Below, one piece after another: positions 1 to 9,684 of a DNA stretch of 64,000 nt. How positions within the stretch are numbered: position 1 is the stretch's first letter; each line of letters opens with the position of its first letter. The stretch comes from Burkholderiales bacterium (GTDB taxonomy: Bacteria > Pseudomonadota > Gammaproteobacteria > Burkholderiales > Burkholderiaceae_C), in the NCBI GenBank assembly GCA_028868825.1, contig JAGWTU010000003.1, forward strand, positions 1 to 64,000, read 5' to 3'. The notes beneath the pieces were generated by a model. It was not told the DNA's origin. It made no database searches and was given only the letters and a program-made list of their open reading frames with translations. A program made the position numbers and the translations under genes.

Positions 1-806
<806 letters not shown>

Positions 807-810
<4 letters not shown>

Positions 811-1379
811 TGCCAGACCTTGACCTCGAACTCGGGTTGCAGCTTGGCCTGCGCATCGCGGATGCGCAGCTCGACATAGCGCGGTTCGCTGCCCTTGTCG
901 AATTCGAGCGTCGCGCCGCGCTGGTAGTCGCGCACGTGCGGGCCGCGGCCGGTGAAGAAGGCCGTCACCAGATGCTTGCCGGTGCGCAGGTTGCCCAGGA
1001 ACAGGCGCTGCATCGCGCCGCGGTGCAGCGCCTCGACCTCGTTGGCCGTGTACAGATGCGCCGCGACGACCTTGTCGTCGAGCAGCACGCGCACCGATTC
1101 GAGCTCGAACAGCTTGCCGACATCCATGCTGACGAAGACCGCGACCTGGGTCCCCGGCGGGTAGAGCAGGTCCTCCTCGAGCACCAGCAGGTCGCGGTTG
1201 ATGCCGATCAGCGTCGTCTTCAGGTCCTCGATGCGGTGGTCGAGCGAGGCGGGCTCCGCAGCGCTTGCCGGACTTGCGGCGCCGGTCACGGCGGGCGCGA
1301 CCTCGTCGGCCCGTGCCGGCAGCGCAAGCGCGAGCGCCAGCAGCAGCATCACGGCACAGCGATGGAAACAGGGCGACAT
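807..1379 (-). CDS. Small periplasmic protein of unknown function
   Basis: This 190-residue protein starts at ATG 1379 with a clear signal peptide (MSPCFHRCAVMLLLALALALPARADE). The mature part begins with a helical segment (LDHRIEDLKTTLIGINRDLL) and continues as a compact domain with a VAVFVSMD strand, resembling a small beta-sandwich that recognises the conserved LYTANEVEAL region. No cofactor motif is visible and there are no Cys residues in the mature protein. It sits between the DUF3570 barrel and the TPR protein, and its TGA overlaps the GTG of the next gene, which ties it to the envelope redox cluster. I do not recognise the family by name. Confidence 0.75.
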
Positions 1380-1399
1380 CGTTCGGTCCTCGGGCCGCA

Positions 1400-2533
1400 T
1401 CAATAGGCGGCGGTGATGTAGAGCTGGAGCACGTTGGCATCGTCGGCATAGGGCCGGCCGGTGCGCAGGTCGGTGAAGTCCTTGTAGCGGTAGGCGATGC
1501 GCTGGTAGGCGGCGTTGAGCTTCACGTCCCAGCCAGCGGGCGCGCGCGGCCAGCTGTAGGCGACGCCGGCGCCGACCGTGGTGCTGTCGAAGGTGCCGAG
1601 CTGGCGGTTGCGCGAGAGGTATTGCGTCTCGGCGCCGGCGTTGTCGCTGTAGAACAGCGCCTTGCGTTGGCTGTAGACGCGCAGCCGCGCGTCGACGAGG
1701 AAGTTCGCGCCGAGGTATTTGGCGGCGCCGATCTCGGCGGTGCCGGCGCGGATCGCCCAGTTGTCCCAGTAGGTGCGGTACTCGGCGCGCAGCGAGCTGC
1801 GCGGCAGCCAGTCGCCGGTGTCGAGCGTCGTGCGCAGCGTCAGCGCGCGGCTGCTGCGCGTGCGCGGGTCGCGCTCGGGCACGGCGGCGCCGAAGATGCG
1901 CGCGACGCGGTACGGGCTGCCGAGATAGCCGCTGTCGGCGACGGCCTCGGCGTTCAGGCTGACGAGCCAGCGCGGACTCAGGATCTGCGTCACGCCGACG
2001 CGGTATTTCCAATGCGTGGCGGTGTCGATCCAGCCCGGCGTGCCCTTCTTGCCGACCTCGTCGTGGCCGCGGTAGAAGCCGAGGCTGACCGTCGTCATGC
2101 CGCCGAACACTTCGTGGGCGATGTCGGCGTTGATCGCATCGGCGAGGTAGTCGGGCTCGGCGCTGTGCGATCCGGTGAGCGTGAGCGTCGCGTCGCGCAC
2201 GACGCCGGTGGCGCCGAGCTGCCATTCGTGGCGCGTCTCGCGGAAAGGGCTCGCCGTCGTGACGACGTCGATGCTGGCGTTGCTGACCGCGTCGACGTAG
2301 TACTGCGCCGAGAGCGAGACGCGGTCGGCCAGGCTCTTGCGCACGAGCAGCGCCGGCCCGCTGGCGCGCACGCCGCCGCCGTCGTAGCTGTGGAACATCA
2401 GCTCGGCCTGGTCGTCGGGCAGGGGCGCCGCGTGCGCGCTGCCGCCGCCGGCGAGCAAGCCGCCGAAGACGCCGCCGAACAGGCCGCTCGTCCACGCACT
2501 CGCGATGCGGCGCAGGCGCTCAATTGCAGCCAC
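1400..2533 (-). CDS. DUF3570-family outer-membrane beta-barrel protein
   Basis: About 377 residues. After a signal region ending near GGSAHA, the protein is made of alternating amphipathic strands typical of a porin-like barrel (for example SLSAQYYVDAVSNASIDVVT, SLRAEYRTYWDNWAIRAG) and ends in the outer-membrane signature ...LQLYITAAY with a terminal aromatic residue. The length and the DAVSNASIDVV motif fit DUF3570. I chose the GTG at 2533 because GGGAGG lies 6 bases upstream; a longer frame opens at 2590. It overlaps the end of the DUF4266 gene. DUF3570 and DUF4266 genes are commonly neighbours of apbE, as here. Confidence 0.8.
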   Translation of the reverse strand: MAAIERLRRIASAWTSGLFGGVFGGLLAGGGSAHAAPLPDDQAELMFHSYDGGGVRASGPALLVRKSLADRVSLSAQYYVDAVSNASIDVVTTASPFRETRHEWQLGATGVVRDATLTLTGSHSAEPDYLADAINADIAHEVFGGMTTVSLGFYRGHDEVGKKGTPGWIDTATHWKYRVGVTQILSPRWLVSLNAEAVADSGYLGSPYRVARIFGAAVPERDPRTRSSRALTLRTTLDTGDWLPRSSLRAEYRTYWDNWAIRAGTAEIGAAKYLGANFLVDARLRVYSQRKALFYSDNAGAETQYLSRNRQLGTFDSTTVGAGVAYSWPRAPAGWDVKLNAAYQRIAYRYKDFTDLRTGRPYADDANVLQLYITAAY

Positions 2534-2753
2534 AGCCGCCTCCCTGCACGCCGGTGGCGCCGCGCGCGCCTTCGCGCACGAGATGCACATGTTCGAGCTG
2601 CTCGGCCGGCAGCGCCGCGCGCGACCATTGCATGATCGGGTCGGCGAGGCGGCCGCGCTCGTAGGGCTGGACCCAGGGCCGGACGGCGCAGCCCGCGAGC
2701 AGCGCCGCCGCGACGAGCGTCCCGACGAACCGGATGAGGAAACGCGCGCGCAT
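2520..2753 (-). CDS. DUF4266-family small lipoprotein
   Basis: A 77-residue protein with a lipoprotein signal peptide (MRARFLIRFVGTLVAAALLAGC, lipobox LAGC) and the DUF4266 pattern: VQPYERGRLADPIMQW in the middle and a Gly/Cys-rich C-terminus GGGCGCN. It lies 5 bases after the TlpA gene and overlaps the DUF3570 gene by 14 bases, so the three are one transcription unit. The conserved terminal cysteines suggest metal or redox chemistry at the membrane surface, but the function of the family is not known to me. Confidence 0.85.
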   Translation of the reverse strand: MRARFLIRFVGTLVAAALLAGCAVRPWVQPYERGRLADPIMQWSRAALPAEQLEHVHLVREGARGATGVQGGGCGCN

Positions 2754-2758
2754 CGTCG

Positions 2759-3244
2759 TCACTCCTTCAGCAGTTCGCGGATGTCCTGCTCGTAGGCCTG
2801 CTCGGCGCCCTCGCGGTAGCCGCGGTAGCGCTGGCGGATGCGGCCGTCGCGGTCGATCAGCACGCTGGATGGCATCGAGTCGACGGCATACAGACGGCTC
2901 ACCGCCTTGTCGGCATCGAGCAACACCGGCACCGTCAGGCCCCAGCGCGCCGCCGTCTGCGCCGCCTTGCGCGGGTCGTCGTCGATGTTGACGCCGAGGA
3001 CGACGAAGCCGGCCTGGCGGTAGCGTTCGGCCAGCGGCCCCAGCCGCGGCGCCTCCTGGCGGCAGGGCCCGCACCAGCTGGCCCAGAAATTCAGCAGCAC
3101 GACCTGGCCGCGCTGTTCGCCCAGGCGCACGTTGCGGCCCTCGGGCGTCGCGAGCGTGAAGTCCGGTGCCGGCACCGGGGCGGCGGCGCCGGCGCCGCCG
3201 ACGAGGGCGACGCCGAGCAGGAAGGAGAAGACGAGGGCGCGCAT
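2759..3244 (-). CDS. TlpA/ResA-like periplasmic thioredoxin
   Basis: 161 residues with a signal peptide (MRALVFSFLLGVALVGGAGA) and a thioredoxin fold carrying the active site FWASWCGPCRQEAP near residue 57, plus the cis-proline region SMPSSVLIDRDG. TlpA/ResA proteins reduce disulfides in the periplasm, often those of apocytochrome c or other Cys-rich proteins. Its neighbours include proteins with CxxCH haem sites and a Cys-rich DUF4266 lipoprotein, so a maturation role for these is the simplest reading. Spacing of 5 bases to each side supports an operon. Confidence 0.9.
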   Translation of the reverse strand: MRALVFSFLLGVALVGGAGAAAPVPAPDFTLATPEGRNVRLGEQRGQVVLLNFWASWCGPCRQEAPRLGPLAERYRQAGFVVLGVNIDDDPRKAAQTAARWGLTVPVLLDADKAVSRLYAVDSMPSSVLIDRDGRIRQRYRGYREGAEQAYEQDIRELLKE

Positions 3245-3249
3245 CGTCT

Positions 3250-3933
3250 TCAGAACCAGGTCGCGAGGCCGAACGTGACCTCGGGGTTGCTCGTGCTCTG
3301 GCGCTGGCCGAGCAGGTCGAGCGCGAAGAACCGTTCGCGCACATCGACCTGCACCGAGTAGCGATCGCTCAGGATCACGCGCAGGCCGAAGCCGGCGGCG
3401 ATCGTCTGGTGGCGCTGGCCGGCGATCGAGGTGCTGCCGATGCCGGCGAGCAGATAGCCCTGGGTCGCCTTGGCGACGCGGCTGCCGAAGAACGATTCGC
3501 CCGTCAGCACGTTGTAGCCGGCGGCGACGTCGTAGTAGTTCAGCGGCTCGCTGCGCTGGGCGAAGATGCCGCCGGGCAGGATCAGCCGGTAGTTGGCATC
3601 GCTGACGCGGGTGCGCCCGAACGTGGCCTCGACGAACACGTCCTCGTTGACCGCGTAGCCCAGGCGCAACCCGGCGACGCCGCTGCTGCCGAAGTTCTGC
3701 GTCGAATAGCTGCCGCCGAAGACGCCGATCGAGAAATCGTTCGACGGGTAGCGCGGCAGCGGCACCTCGCGGCGTTCGACGCGCGGCACGATCACCGGTT
3801 CGGTGTCGGATGCCGGCGTCGGTGGCGCCGTCTGCGCCGCCGCGCTGAATGCGGCGCCCAAGGTCGCGCCGAGCGCCAGGATCGCTGCGGCGGCACGCGC
3901 TGCGCGTGGGGATCGAATGTTCTTGGTTTTCAT
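3250..3933 (-). CDS. Outer-membrane beta-barrel protein
   Basis: 227 residues. A basic N-terminus and hydrophobic core ending AAFSAAAQ form a signal peptide. The mature part shows the pattern of small eight-stranded barrels: SIGVFGGSYSTQNFG, VAGLRLGYAVNEDVFVEATFG, GYLLAGIGSTSI, and a C-terminal strand ending FGLATWF, with the terminal Phe recognised by the Bam machinery. It resembles the outer-membrane beta-barrel domain family found in delta- and betaproteobacteria. It belongs to the same operon as the SH3/barrel protein and the TlpA thioredoxin that flank it. Role in the cluster unknown. Confidence 0.8.
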   Translation of the reverse strand: MKTKNIRSPRAARAAAAILALGATLGAAFSAAAQTAPPTPASDTEPVIVPRVERREVPLPRYPSNDFSIGVFGGSYSTQNFGSSGVAGLRLGYAVNEDVFVEATFGRTRVSDANYRLILPGGIFAQRSEPLNYYDVAAGYNVLTGESFFGSRVAKATQGYLLAGIGSTSIAGQRHQTIAAGFGLRVILSDRYSVQVDVRERFFALDLLGQRQSTSNPEVTFGLATWF

Positions 3934-3952
3934 CGCTGCCGGTTCAGGAGAT

Positions 3953-4741
3953 TCAGAAGAAGAAACCGATGCCCGCCGTCAGGCTGCGGTATTCGGTGCT
4001 GCGCTGGTCGGAGACGAGGGCCGTGTGCAGCGACCAGTCGAGCCGCGCCGTGTAGCGCTGGCCGAGATGCCAGCGCAGCCCCAGCGTCGCCACCGCGAGC
4101 CGGGCGTTGACGCGCACCGCGTCGACGAGGCTGGCGTTGGGCAGGTTGTCGAAGCGGCCGAGGCCGATCGCGAAATACGGCGACAGGCGGCGATCGGACC
4201 AGGGTTCGGAGACGAGGTCGACGTGCCAGAAATCGGTGCCCGAGAACCGCCCCTGGACCTGGCCCACGACGAGTTCGACGCCGAGCGCGTCGCCGAGCCG
4301 GTATTGCAGCGCCAGGCGCAGCATCGGGTCGCCCTGGAAATGGCCCCAGCCGCCGCTGAATTCGACGCGGCGGCCGAGATAGTCGTCGAGCGCGATGTCG
4401 CGGAAGGTCCTGGCGCCGCCGGCCTGGGTCAGTGTCGCCTCGAGCTGCGGCCGCCGCACCCAGCCGACTGCCGCACCGCCCTCGGCGCGGACGCGGAACC
4501 AGTCGGTGTGGCGCAGTTCGACGACGAGCCATTGCCCGCGCTCGAGCACGTACTGCACCGGGTAGCCGCGGCCGGGACCGGTGTGGAGCTCGATATAAGG
4601 CTCGGCGACCTGCAGCCGTTCCGCCGCGGACGAAGGCGGCATCGCCGCCGCCGGCGCGCCTTCGTCGGCATGAGCCAGCGACACGCAGCCCAGCAGCAGC
4701 GCGGCGGCGATCGCCGCGATCGTCGATGCCGGCGCCTTCAT
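3953..4741 (-). CDS. SH3b-domain outer-membrane barrel protein
   Basis: 262 residues starting at ATG 4741, which overlaps the stop of the upstream cytochrome gene (ATGA). A signal peptide (MKAPASTIAAIAAALLLGCVSLAHA) is followed by a bacterial SH3 domain at about 45-100 (VAEPYIELHTGPGRGYPV and WFRVR...VGWVRRPQL) and then a barrel of roughly eight strands ending TAGIGFFF. LLGC could also serve as a lipobox, though no acidic sorting context is evident. An SH3b domain suggests that the periplasmic N-terminus binds peptidoglycan or a partner while the C-terminus sits in the outer membrane. Confidence 0.75.
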   Translation of the reverse strand: MKAPASTIAAIAAALLLGCVSLAHADEGAPAAAMPPSSAAERLQVAEPYIELHTGPGRGYPVQYVLERGQWLVVELRHTDWFRVRAEGGAAVGWVRRPQLEATLTQAGGARTFRDIALDDYLGRRVEFSGGWGHFQGDPMLRLALQYRLGDALGVELVVGQVQGRFSGTDFWHVDLVSEPWSDRRLSPYFAIGLGRFDNLPNASLVDAVRVNARLAVATLGLRWHLGQRYTARLDWSLHTALVSDQRSTEYRSLTAGIGFFF

Positions 4742-5343
4742 GGCGTGTTGCAGGCGCCGGCCACCGGATCGGGCGGCGCGAACAGCGCCGCACCCGCGGC
4801 ACTGAACTCGTCCTGGCCCTGCGGCATGGGGTGGCTGATCCAGTATTCGAGGACCAGCACGCGCGGGTCCGTCGCGCTGGCGAAGACGATGCCGCCGCCA
4901 TGCAGCACGCCGCGCACGAGCGGCTTGTCGACGAGGCGGCTCTGCTCGGGCTGGCCGATGACGGTCTCGCCCATCGCCGAGTAGTAGTTCTTGTACATGT
5001 CGGTGGCGCGGATCGTTGCCGCGTCGAGCGTCAGGTCGACCGGCGTCGCGCCGCCGACCAGTCGCAGCGCACCGCCGGTTCCGGTGACGTTGTCGTGGCA
5101 GCCGCCCGATGCGCAGGTGTTGCTCGTGCCGCCGGCGGGGCTCGGGATCGGCGTCGTCAGCACCGGGAACACGCAGCGCTGGAAATACGCGAACGAGAGC
5201 TTCTGCTGGCCGGCCGCCAGCGGCCCGTTGACGATCGTCGGCGCGTTGTCGAGCGTGCCGCCGCCGCCGCAGCCGCCGGCGAGCAGCGCCCAGACCATCG
5301 ATGGCACCCATGCGACGGCGCCGAGGTTGCGCCGGCGCTTCAT
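4738..5343 (-). CDS. Cytochrome-like lipoprotein with CX4CH motif
   Basis: 201 residues. The start at ATG 5343 overlaps the stop of the HzsA-like gene (ATGA). The signal peptide ends in a lipobox-like WALLAGGCGGGG. The region FQRCVFPVL followed by CASGGCHDN resembles mono-haem domains associated with planctomycete-type cytochromes, but the second motif has four residues between the cysteines (CX4CH) instead of two, so haem attachment is uncertain. Further on, GGGIVFASATDPRVLVLEYWI matches the end of cytochrome-type domains in the neighbouring large protein. It is likely a partner of that protein. Confidence 0.75.
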   Translation of the reverse strand: MKRRRNLGAVAWVPSMVWALLAGGCGGGGTLDNAPTIVNGPLAAGQQKLSFAYFQRCVFPVLTTPIPSPAGGTSNTCASGGCHDNVTGTGGALRLVGGATPVDLTLDAATIRATDMYKNYYSAMGETVIGQPEQSRLVDKPLVRGVLHGGGIVFASATDPRVLVLEYWISHPMPQGQDEFSAAGAALFAPPDPVAGACNTP

Positions 5344-8300
5344 GGCGCCGGGCATCCGCTGGCGATCCACGCCGCCAGCGTCGCGTAGTCGGCGCTGCCG
5401 GCCGGCAGCACGGCGCCCGTCTGGCCGATGGCGCCGGCCGGGTGCGGCATCGTCGATGGCCGCGCCAGCAGCGGGTTGGCGGCGACATGGCAGGTGTCGG
5501 TGACGACGCTGAGCGTGACGTTGTAGTCGCCGTCGACGGCGCCGGTGAGCACGAAGCGGTTCTGCGGGTCGCCGAGCCCCGCCTGATGGCAGGCGGCGCA
5601 GCGCGCGAGCAGCACCGGCTCGATCTGCGCCGCGAAGACGTTCGCCGGCAGCGCGGCCACGGTGCGCACACCGCTGGCCGCGTCGAAGGGGTCGTTGTAG
5701 TACTGGCCGCCGAGGTCGATCCATTCGGCGAGCAGGCGCTTCTCGGCGCGGTTGAGCATCGCCGCGTGGTCGGGCGCCGTCGCCGGCGGCGACGGGAAGG
5801 CGGCCACGGCGGCGGCACGGGCGAGCAGCTTCTGGCCCCAGAGGATCTCGGTGAGCCGGCTCTTGCGCGCCTGGCCGGCGCTGTTGACGTCGCCCGAATC
5901 CGTGTCGACGAGCGTCGGGCCGCGCACGATCTCGGGCACGCCGTCGACGAGCTGCACCTGCGGCTGGCCGTCGGCGCCGATCACCGGGTCGCCGACCGTC
6001 AGCGCCTCGTACGAGGCCAGACGGCCGGTGCCGGCGATGGTGGCGCCGAGGTTCGGCCGGGTGCCCCCGGCGTGGCAGTTCGTGCAGGTGTTGGCGCCGC
6101 GGTCGCGGCTCCACAGCGGCTGCACATGCTGCGGGTAGTTGATGACGCCGGCGGCGGGCGCCGGTGTCGCGAGGTCGTCGGCGGCGACCGGGTTGCCGGT
6201 GTAGCGCAGCGAGATCGCCGGCCGCGCGGTGACGCCGGCCCTTGTCGTGTCGGCCCAGAGGTCGGCGTAGACCGGGTCGCCGGCGAGCTGCAGCACGCCC
6301 GCGTCGAGCCGCGCCCTTGTCGACGCCATCGTCTCGCCGGCCTGGTGCTGCGACGCCAGCGCCGGCTGCAGTGCCGCGGGCAGGCGGTCGACGATGGCGC
6401 CCGAATTGATCGCCGCGCCGCGGCGCGGGCTGTGGCAGCCATCGCAGGTGCGGCGCTCGCCCGGCCGCACCTGGATCCAGTTCGTGTGCGTCTGGATGCC
6501 GCGGCCCTGGGCGTCGACGACCGAGAAGGCGAGCGGCGTGTCGGCCGGCACCTGGAGCTTGAACGAGCCGTCGGGCTCGATCATCGCGTAGCCCAGGATC
6601 TGCGCCGGCTCGAAGTCGGTCTGGCCGATCGCCGCGCGCACGCCGATCGCGCCCGAGGGTGGCGCGACGGCGCGCGTGGCGCGGATGAAGCGCGCCGGCG
6701 CGCAGCCGTAGGCGGGGTCGGCCGGGTCCTTGATGCGCGCCAGGTCGGCGACCTGGCTGCGCGTGTCGTTGGGGTCGGCCGGCGCCGTCTGCGCGATGCC
6801 GAGCGCGCAGCCCGGATGGTCGCCGGCGACGAGCATCGGTTCGGCCATGCGCTGCAGGCCGTCGGTGTCGTAGACGCTGCGCACCTCGATCAGCCCCAGC
6901 CCCTGCGCCGCCAGCGCCGGATCGACGACGGTGGGCTGCACGACCGCGGGTTCGCTGCGCGGCGCCAGCGCCACCGGGTCGAGGTTCATGTGGCCCGACG
7001 GCGGCGCGGCGACGATGAGCCAGGTCTGCGCCTGCGGGTCGAAGAGATAGATCGCGTAGTCGGGCGGCGCCTTGTCCTGCACCGCCGCGGACTCGATCTG
7101 CGCCTGCGTGCGCGTCGGGTCCTGCAGCTGCGCGACCTCGGCCGCGCTCAGCGAGGTGCAGGGCACGACGACGCCGCTGCGCAGGACCTCGCAGGGCCGC
7201 CAGGCGACGAGGACGCGGTCGGTGCCGTCCCACAGCGGATAAGGCGTCGCGGCGCGGCCGGCCGGCGACAGGCCGGTGCCGTCGTTGATCGGGCGCGCCG
7301 TGATCTCGCGCTGGCCGCCGATGGCCGGCAGCTGGCTCGTCGCCGGCGTGTCGTCCTCGGAGTAGTTCGCGATGTCGATGAGGTGCAGCGCGCCGCCCTC
7401 GTGCGTCTTCGACAGCGGCATCAGCGTCGACAGCACCTGGCCGGCGTAGGCGCCCTTGGGGTCCATGTCGCGCGGGTTCAGATAGCTGTTGCCGGCGCTG
7501 TGCGCGCCGTAGAGCACGAACAGGTCGGTGCCGTCGGGCTTGGCGCGGAAGATCGCGAAGCGGTTGCGCGCCGCCACATGCTCCCAGCGCGAGAACATGA
7601 TGTCGCCGTTGGGCCGGATCGTCGGCTTGCGGTCGTGGCTCTGGTTGAACGTGATCTGCTCGATGGCGCTGCCGTCGGCCTTCATCCGGTGCAGGTTGAA
7701 GACGCGCTGGCGCTCGTATTCGTCGGCCGCGTAATAGGCATGGCCGAGCGCCTGGTTCAGATGCGACGAGGCCTGGCGGTTGCTCGAGAACACGATGCCG
7801 CCGCCGGCGGGCAGGTACACCGGGTCGACGTCGTCGTCCTGCGTGCTCGCCGTCAGGCGCCTGAACGTGCCGCCGACGAGCCCCGCGGGCGTGAGGTCGT
7901 TCATCCGGTATTCCCAGATGTTCCAGTGCCCCGTGCAGGCCGGGGTGCCGGTGGGCGTGCCATCGACGGTCGCGGTGTTGCTCACCGGGCAGTTGAGCGC
8001 GAAGACGATGGTCTTGCCGTCGTAGCTGACCTCGGGCTTGCTCGCGTCGCCCACGCCCTGCGTGTAGCGCGCCGTGAGGTTGTGCTCGGGCGCCGAGGCC
8101 GACGATTTCTCGCGCACGAAGAGATCGCCGCCGGGGGCAAAGCCGGCGCCCTCGGTCGGGTTCTGCACCAGCGACGAGCTGCGCTGGACATAGGCGATCG
8201 GCACGTCGCCGTTGACGGTGACGGCATCGGCCGCGGCGCCGCCACTGCCGCCTTGGCAGGCGGCGAACCAGAACGGCAACGACAGCGCGAGCGCGAACGT

Positions 8301-8354
8301 GTACGCGAGCGCCGCGCCACGGCCGCGCCGCGGCGCGCGCTCAGCCGCCGGCAT
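5340..8354 (-). CDS. HzsA-like multihaem lipoprotein (PD40 propeller plus cytochrome domains)
   Basis: 1004 residues, starting at ATG 8354 with GGAG 9 bases upstream and overlapping the apbE stop. A lipoprotein signal (LSLPFWFAAC) precedes a beta-propeller of PD40/TolB type: PEVSYDGKTIVFALNCP, DPVYLPAGGGIVFSSNRQAS, KPTIRPNGDIMFSRW. The middle resembles the hydrazine synthase alpha-subunit domain, including GLIEVRSVYD. The C-terminal half has three CxxCH haem sites: CDGCHSPRRG, CTNCHAGG and CAACHQAG. It is related to hydrazine synthase subunit alpha only in architecture; partner subunits of hydrazine synthase are absent. An extracellular or periplasmic redox enzyme is inferred, substrate unknown. 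Confidence 0.8.
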   Translation of the reverse strand: MPAAERAPRRGRGAALAYTFALALSLPFWFAACQGGSGGAAADAVTVNGDVPIAYVQRSSSLVQNPTEGAGFAPGGDLFVREKSSASAPEHNLTARYTQGVGDASKPEVSYDGKTIVFALNCPVSNTATVDGTPTGTPACTGHWNIWEYRMNDLTPAGLVGGTFRRLTASTQDDDVDPVYLPAGGGIVFSSNRQASSHLNQALGHAYYAADEYERQRVFNLHRMKADGSAIEQITFNQSHDRKPTIRPNGDIMFSRWEHVAARNRFAIFRAKPDGTDLFVLYGAHSAGNSYLNPRDMDPKGAYAGQVLSTLMPLSKTHEGGALHLIDIANYSEDDTPATSQLPAIGGQREITARPINDGTGLSPAGRAATPYPLWDGTDRVLVAWRPCEVLRSGVVVPCTSLSAAEVAQLQDPTRTQAQIESAAVQDKAPPDYAIYLFDPQAQTWLIVAAPPSGHMNLDPVALAPRSEPAVVQPTVVDPALAAQGLGLIEVRSVYDTDGLQRMAEPMLVAGDHPGCALGIAQTAPADPNDTRSQVADLARIKDPADPAYGCAPARFIRATRAVAPPSGAIGVRAAIGQTDFEPAQILGYAMIEPDGSFKLQVPADTPLAFSVVDAQGRGIQTHTNWIQVRPGERRTCDGCHSPRRGAAINSGAIVDRLPAALQPALASQHQAGETMASTRARLDAGVLQLAGDPVYADLWADTTRAGVTARPAISLRYTGNPVAADDLATPAPAAGVINYPQHVQPLWSRDRGANTCTNCHAGGTRPNLGATIAGTGRLASYEALTVGDPVIGADGQPQVQLVDGVPEIVRGPTLVDTDSGDVNSAGQARKSRLTEILWGQKLLARAAAVAAFPSPPATAPDHAAMLNRAEKRLLAEWIDLGGQYYNDPFDAASGVRTVAALPANVFAAQIEPVLLARCAACHQAGLGDPQNRFVLTGAVDGDYNVTLSVVTDTCHVAANPLLARPSTMPHPAGAIGQTGAVLPAGSADYATLAAWIASGCPAP

Positions 8355-9339
8355 GGAGCAGCTCCGCGCTCGCGTGCAGCCGCCCGTCGCCGTCGACGAC
8401 GACGGCATCGACGCCGCGCTGCGCCGCGATCAGCGCCATGCCGCGTTCGACGCCATGCACGAACACCGTCTTCGACCAGGCCTCGGCGGCGAGCCCGTCC
8501 TCGGCCAGGATGGTGACGCTGCGCACGCCCTGCGGGCTGACGCCGGTGGCGGGGTCGATGATGTGGTGGCAGCGCTGGCCTTCGGCGTCGAAATAGCGCT
8601 CGTAATCGCCCGAGGTCGAGATCGAGACGTCCTCCAGCGGCAGCACCGCGACCGCCTCGCCTTCGCGCCGCGGGTCGCGGATGGCGACGCTCCAGGGGCG
8701 GCCGCGACGGTCGCCGATGACGCGGCTGTCGCCGCCGGCGCTGACCCAGGCATGGGCGATGCCGCGGCGGCGCAGCAGCGCCGCCGCGCAGTCCACCGCA
8801 TGGCCCTTGGCGAAACCGCCGAGGTCGATGCGCATGCCCGCGCGTGCGAAGCGCAGCGTGCCGCGGGCGCGATCGAATTCGAGCTGGCGCCAGCCGACGC
8901 ACTCGCGCGCCGCAGCCAGCGCCGCGGCATCGGGGCGCTGATGGCGGCGGTAGTCGTAGAGCTGGCCGACCGCGGCATAGCTGATGTCGAAAGCCCCTTC
9001 GGACAATTGCGCGTATTCGAGCGCGCGGCCGATCAGCAGCGCCATCTCCTCGGACAGCGGCACCGCGCGGCGCGGCGCCTCGCGGTTGATCAGCGAGAGC
9101 TCGGAGCCGATCTTGTGCGGGCTCATCGCGCGGTCGATGCGGTGCATCTCGGCAAGCACCGCGGCGGCGGCCGCTTCGCCCTGGCGGTTGTCTTCGCTCC
9201 AGAGTTCGACGCGGATGGCGGTGCCCATCGCCGCGTCCTCGCGCTGCACCCAGGCGCCGCGGGGGCGCGTCAGGTGGCGGGCGAGGTGGCGGGCGATGAA
9301 CGACGAGCGCTGGGCCGGGGCGGCTGGTGCAGTAAGCAT
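8341..9339 (-). CDS. apbE: FAD:protein FMN transferase
   Basis: 332 residues of the ApbE family, which attaches FMN from FAD to Thr/Ser of exported redox proteins using Mg. Family hallmarks are visible: MGTAIRVELW near the N-terminus, IDRAMSPHKIGSELSLINR, the substrate site FDISYAAVGQLYDY, IDLGGFAKGHAVD, WVSAGGDSRVIG and the metal-binding HHIIDPATG. The N-terminus lacks a convincing signal peptide or lipobox, which is unusual for ApbE that works outside the cytoplasm. It heads the minus-strand cluster, so the natural target should be one of the downstream proteins, yet none has an obvious SGAT-type acceptor. Confidence 0.93.
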   Translation of the reverse strand: MLTAPAAPAQRSSFIARHLARHLTRPRGAWVQREDAAMGTAIRVELWSEDNRQGEAAAAAVLAEMHRIDRAMSPHKIGSELSLINREAPRRAVPLSEEMALLIGRALEYAQLSEGAFDISYAAVGQLYDYRRHQRPDAAALAAARECVGWRQLEFDRARGTLRFARAGMRIDLGGFAKGHAVDCAAALLRRRGIAHAWVSAGGDSRVIGDRRGRPWSVAIRDPRREGEAVAVLPLEDVSISTSGDYERYFDAEGQRCHHIIDPATGVSPQGVRSVTILAEDGLAAEAWSKTVFVHGVERGMALIAAQRGVDAVVVDGDGRLHASAELLHAGG

Positions 9340-9684
9340 GGTGGCGGACCGTGGGGCCGGTAGTGGCGGCGGTTACCCGATGTCGACGTCAGCCCCGGCC
9401 TCGGCCGCGGCTTGCTCTGTCAGCAGGCGAGGCCACGTTAATCAGCCATCGGCAATGCCCCGGTTTCGGCCGGTGTGCTTGTGCGAGCAAATGATTCGGG
9501 TGTCGCCGCGGGACTCGCTGCCGTAGCACATGTTGCAACCGGAGACGCCGGGCGCAGGCGCGCGAGCGCGCGCGGACCGCCCTGCGAAAAAATCGATCCG
9601 CTGTCACACTCGAATCCCCGGCCGCGGCGTCGGTCGGTCCGCCGGCCAGGCCAGTAAGGAACGCGCCCGCTCGCGCGACCACGC
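9340..9684. other. Divergent intergenic region between apbE and msrB
   Basis: 345 bases between two divergent genes, so it must hold both promoters. I see a short GCGCGC...GCGCGC inverted repeat near 9553-9575 and an A-tract (gaaaaaatcga) near 9587, but no convincing -35/-10 pair and no small ORF with a good ribosome site. Confidence 0.5.

Noticed and set aside
5340..8354. True hydrazine synthase (anammox)
   Set aside because: Only an HzsA-like architecture is seen. The beta/gamma subunits, hydrazine dehydrogenase and other anammox genes are absent and the host type is wrong.
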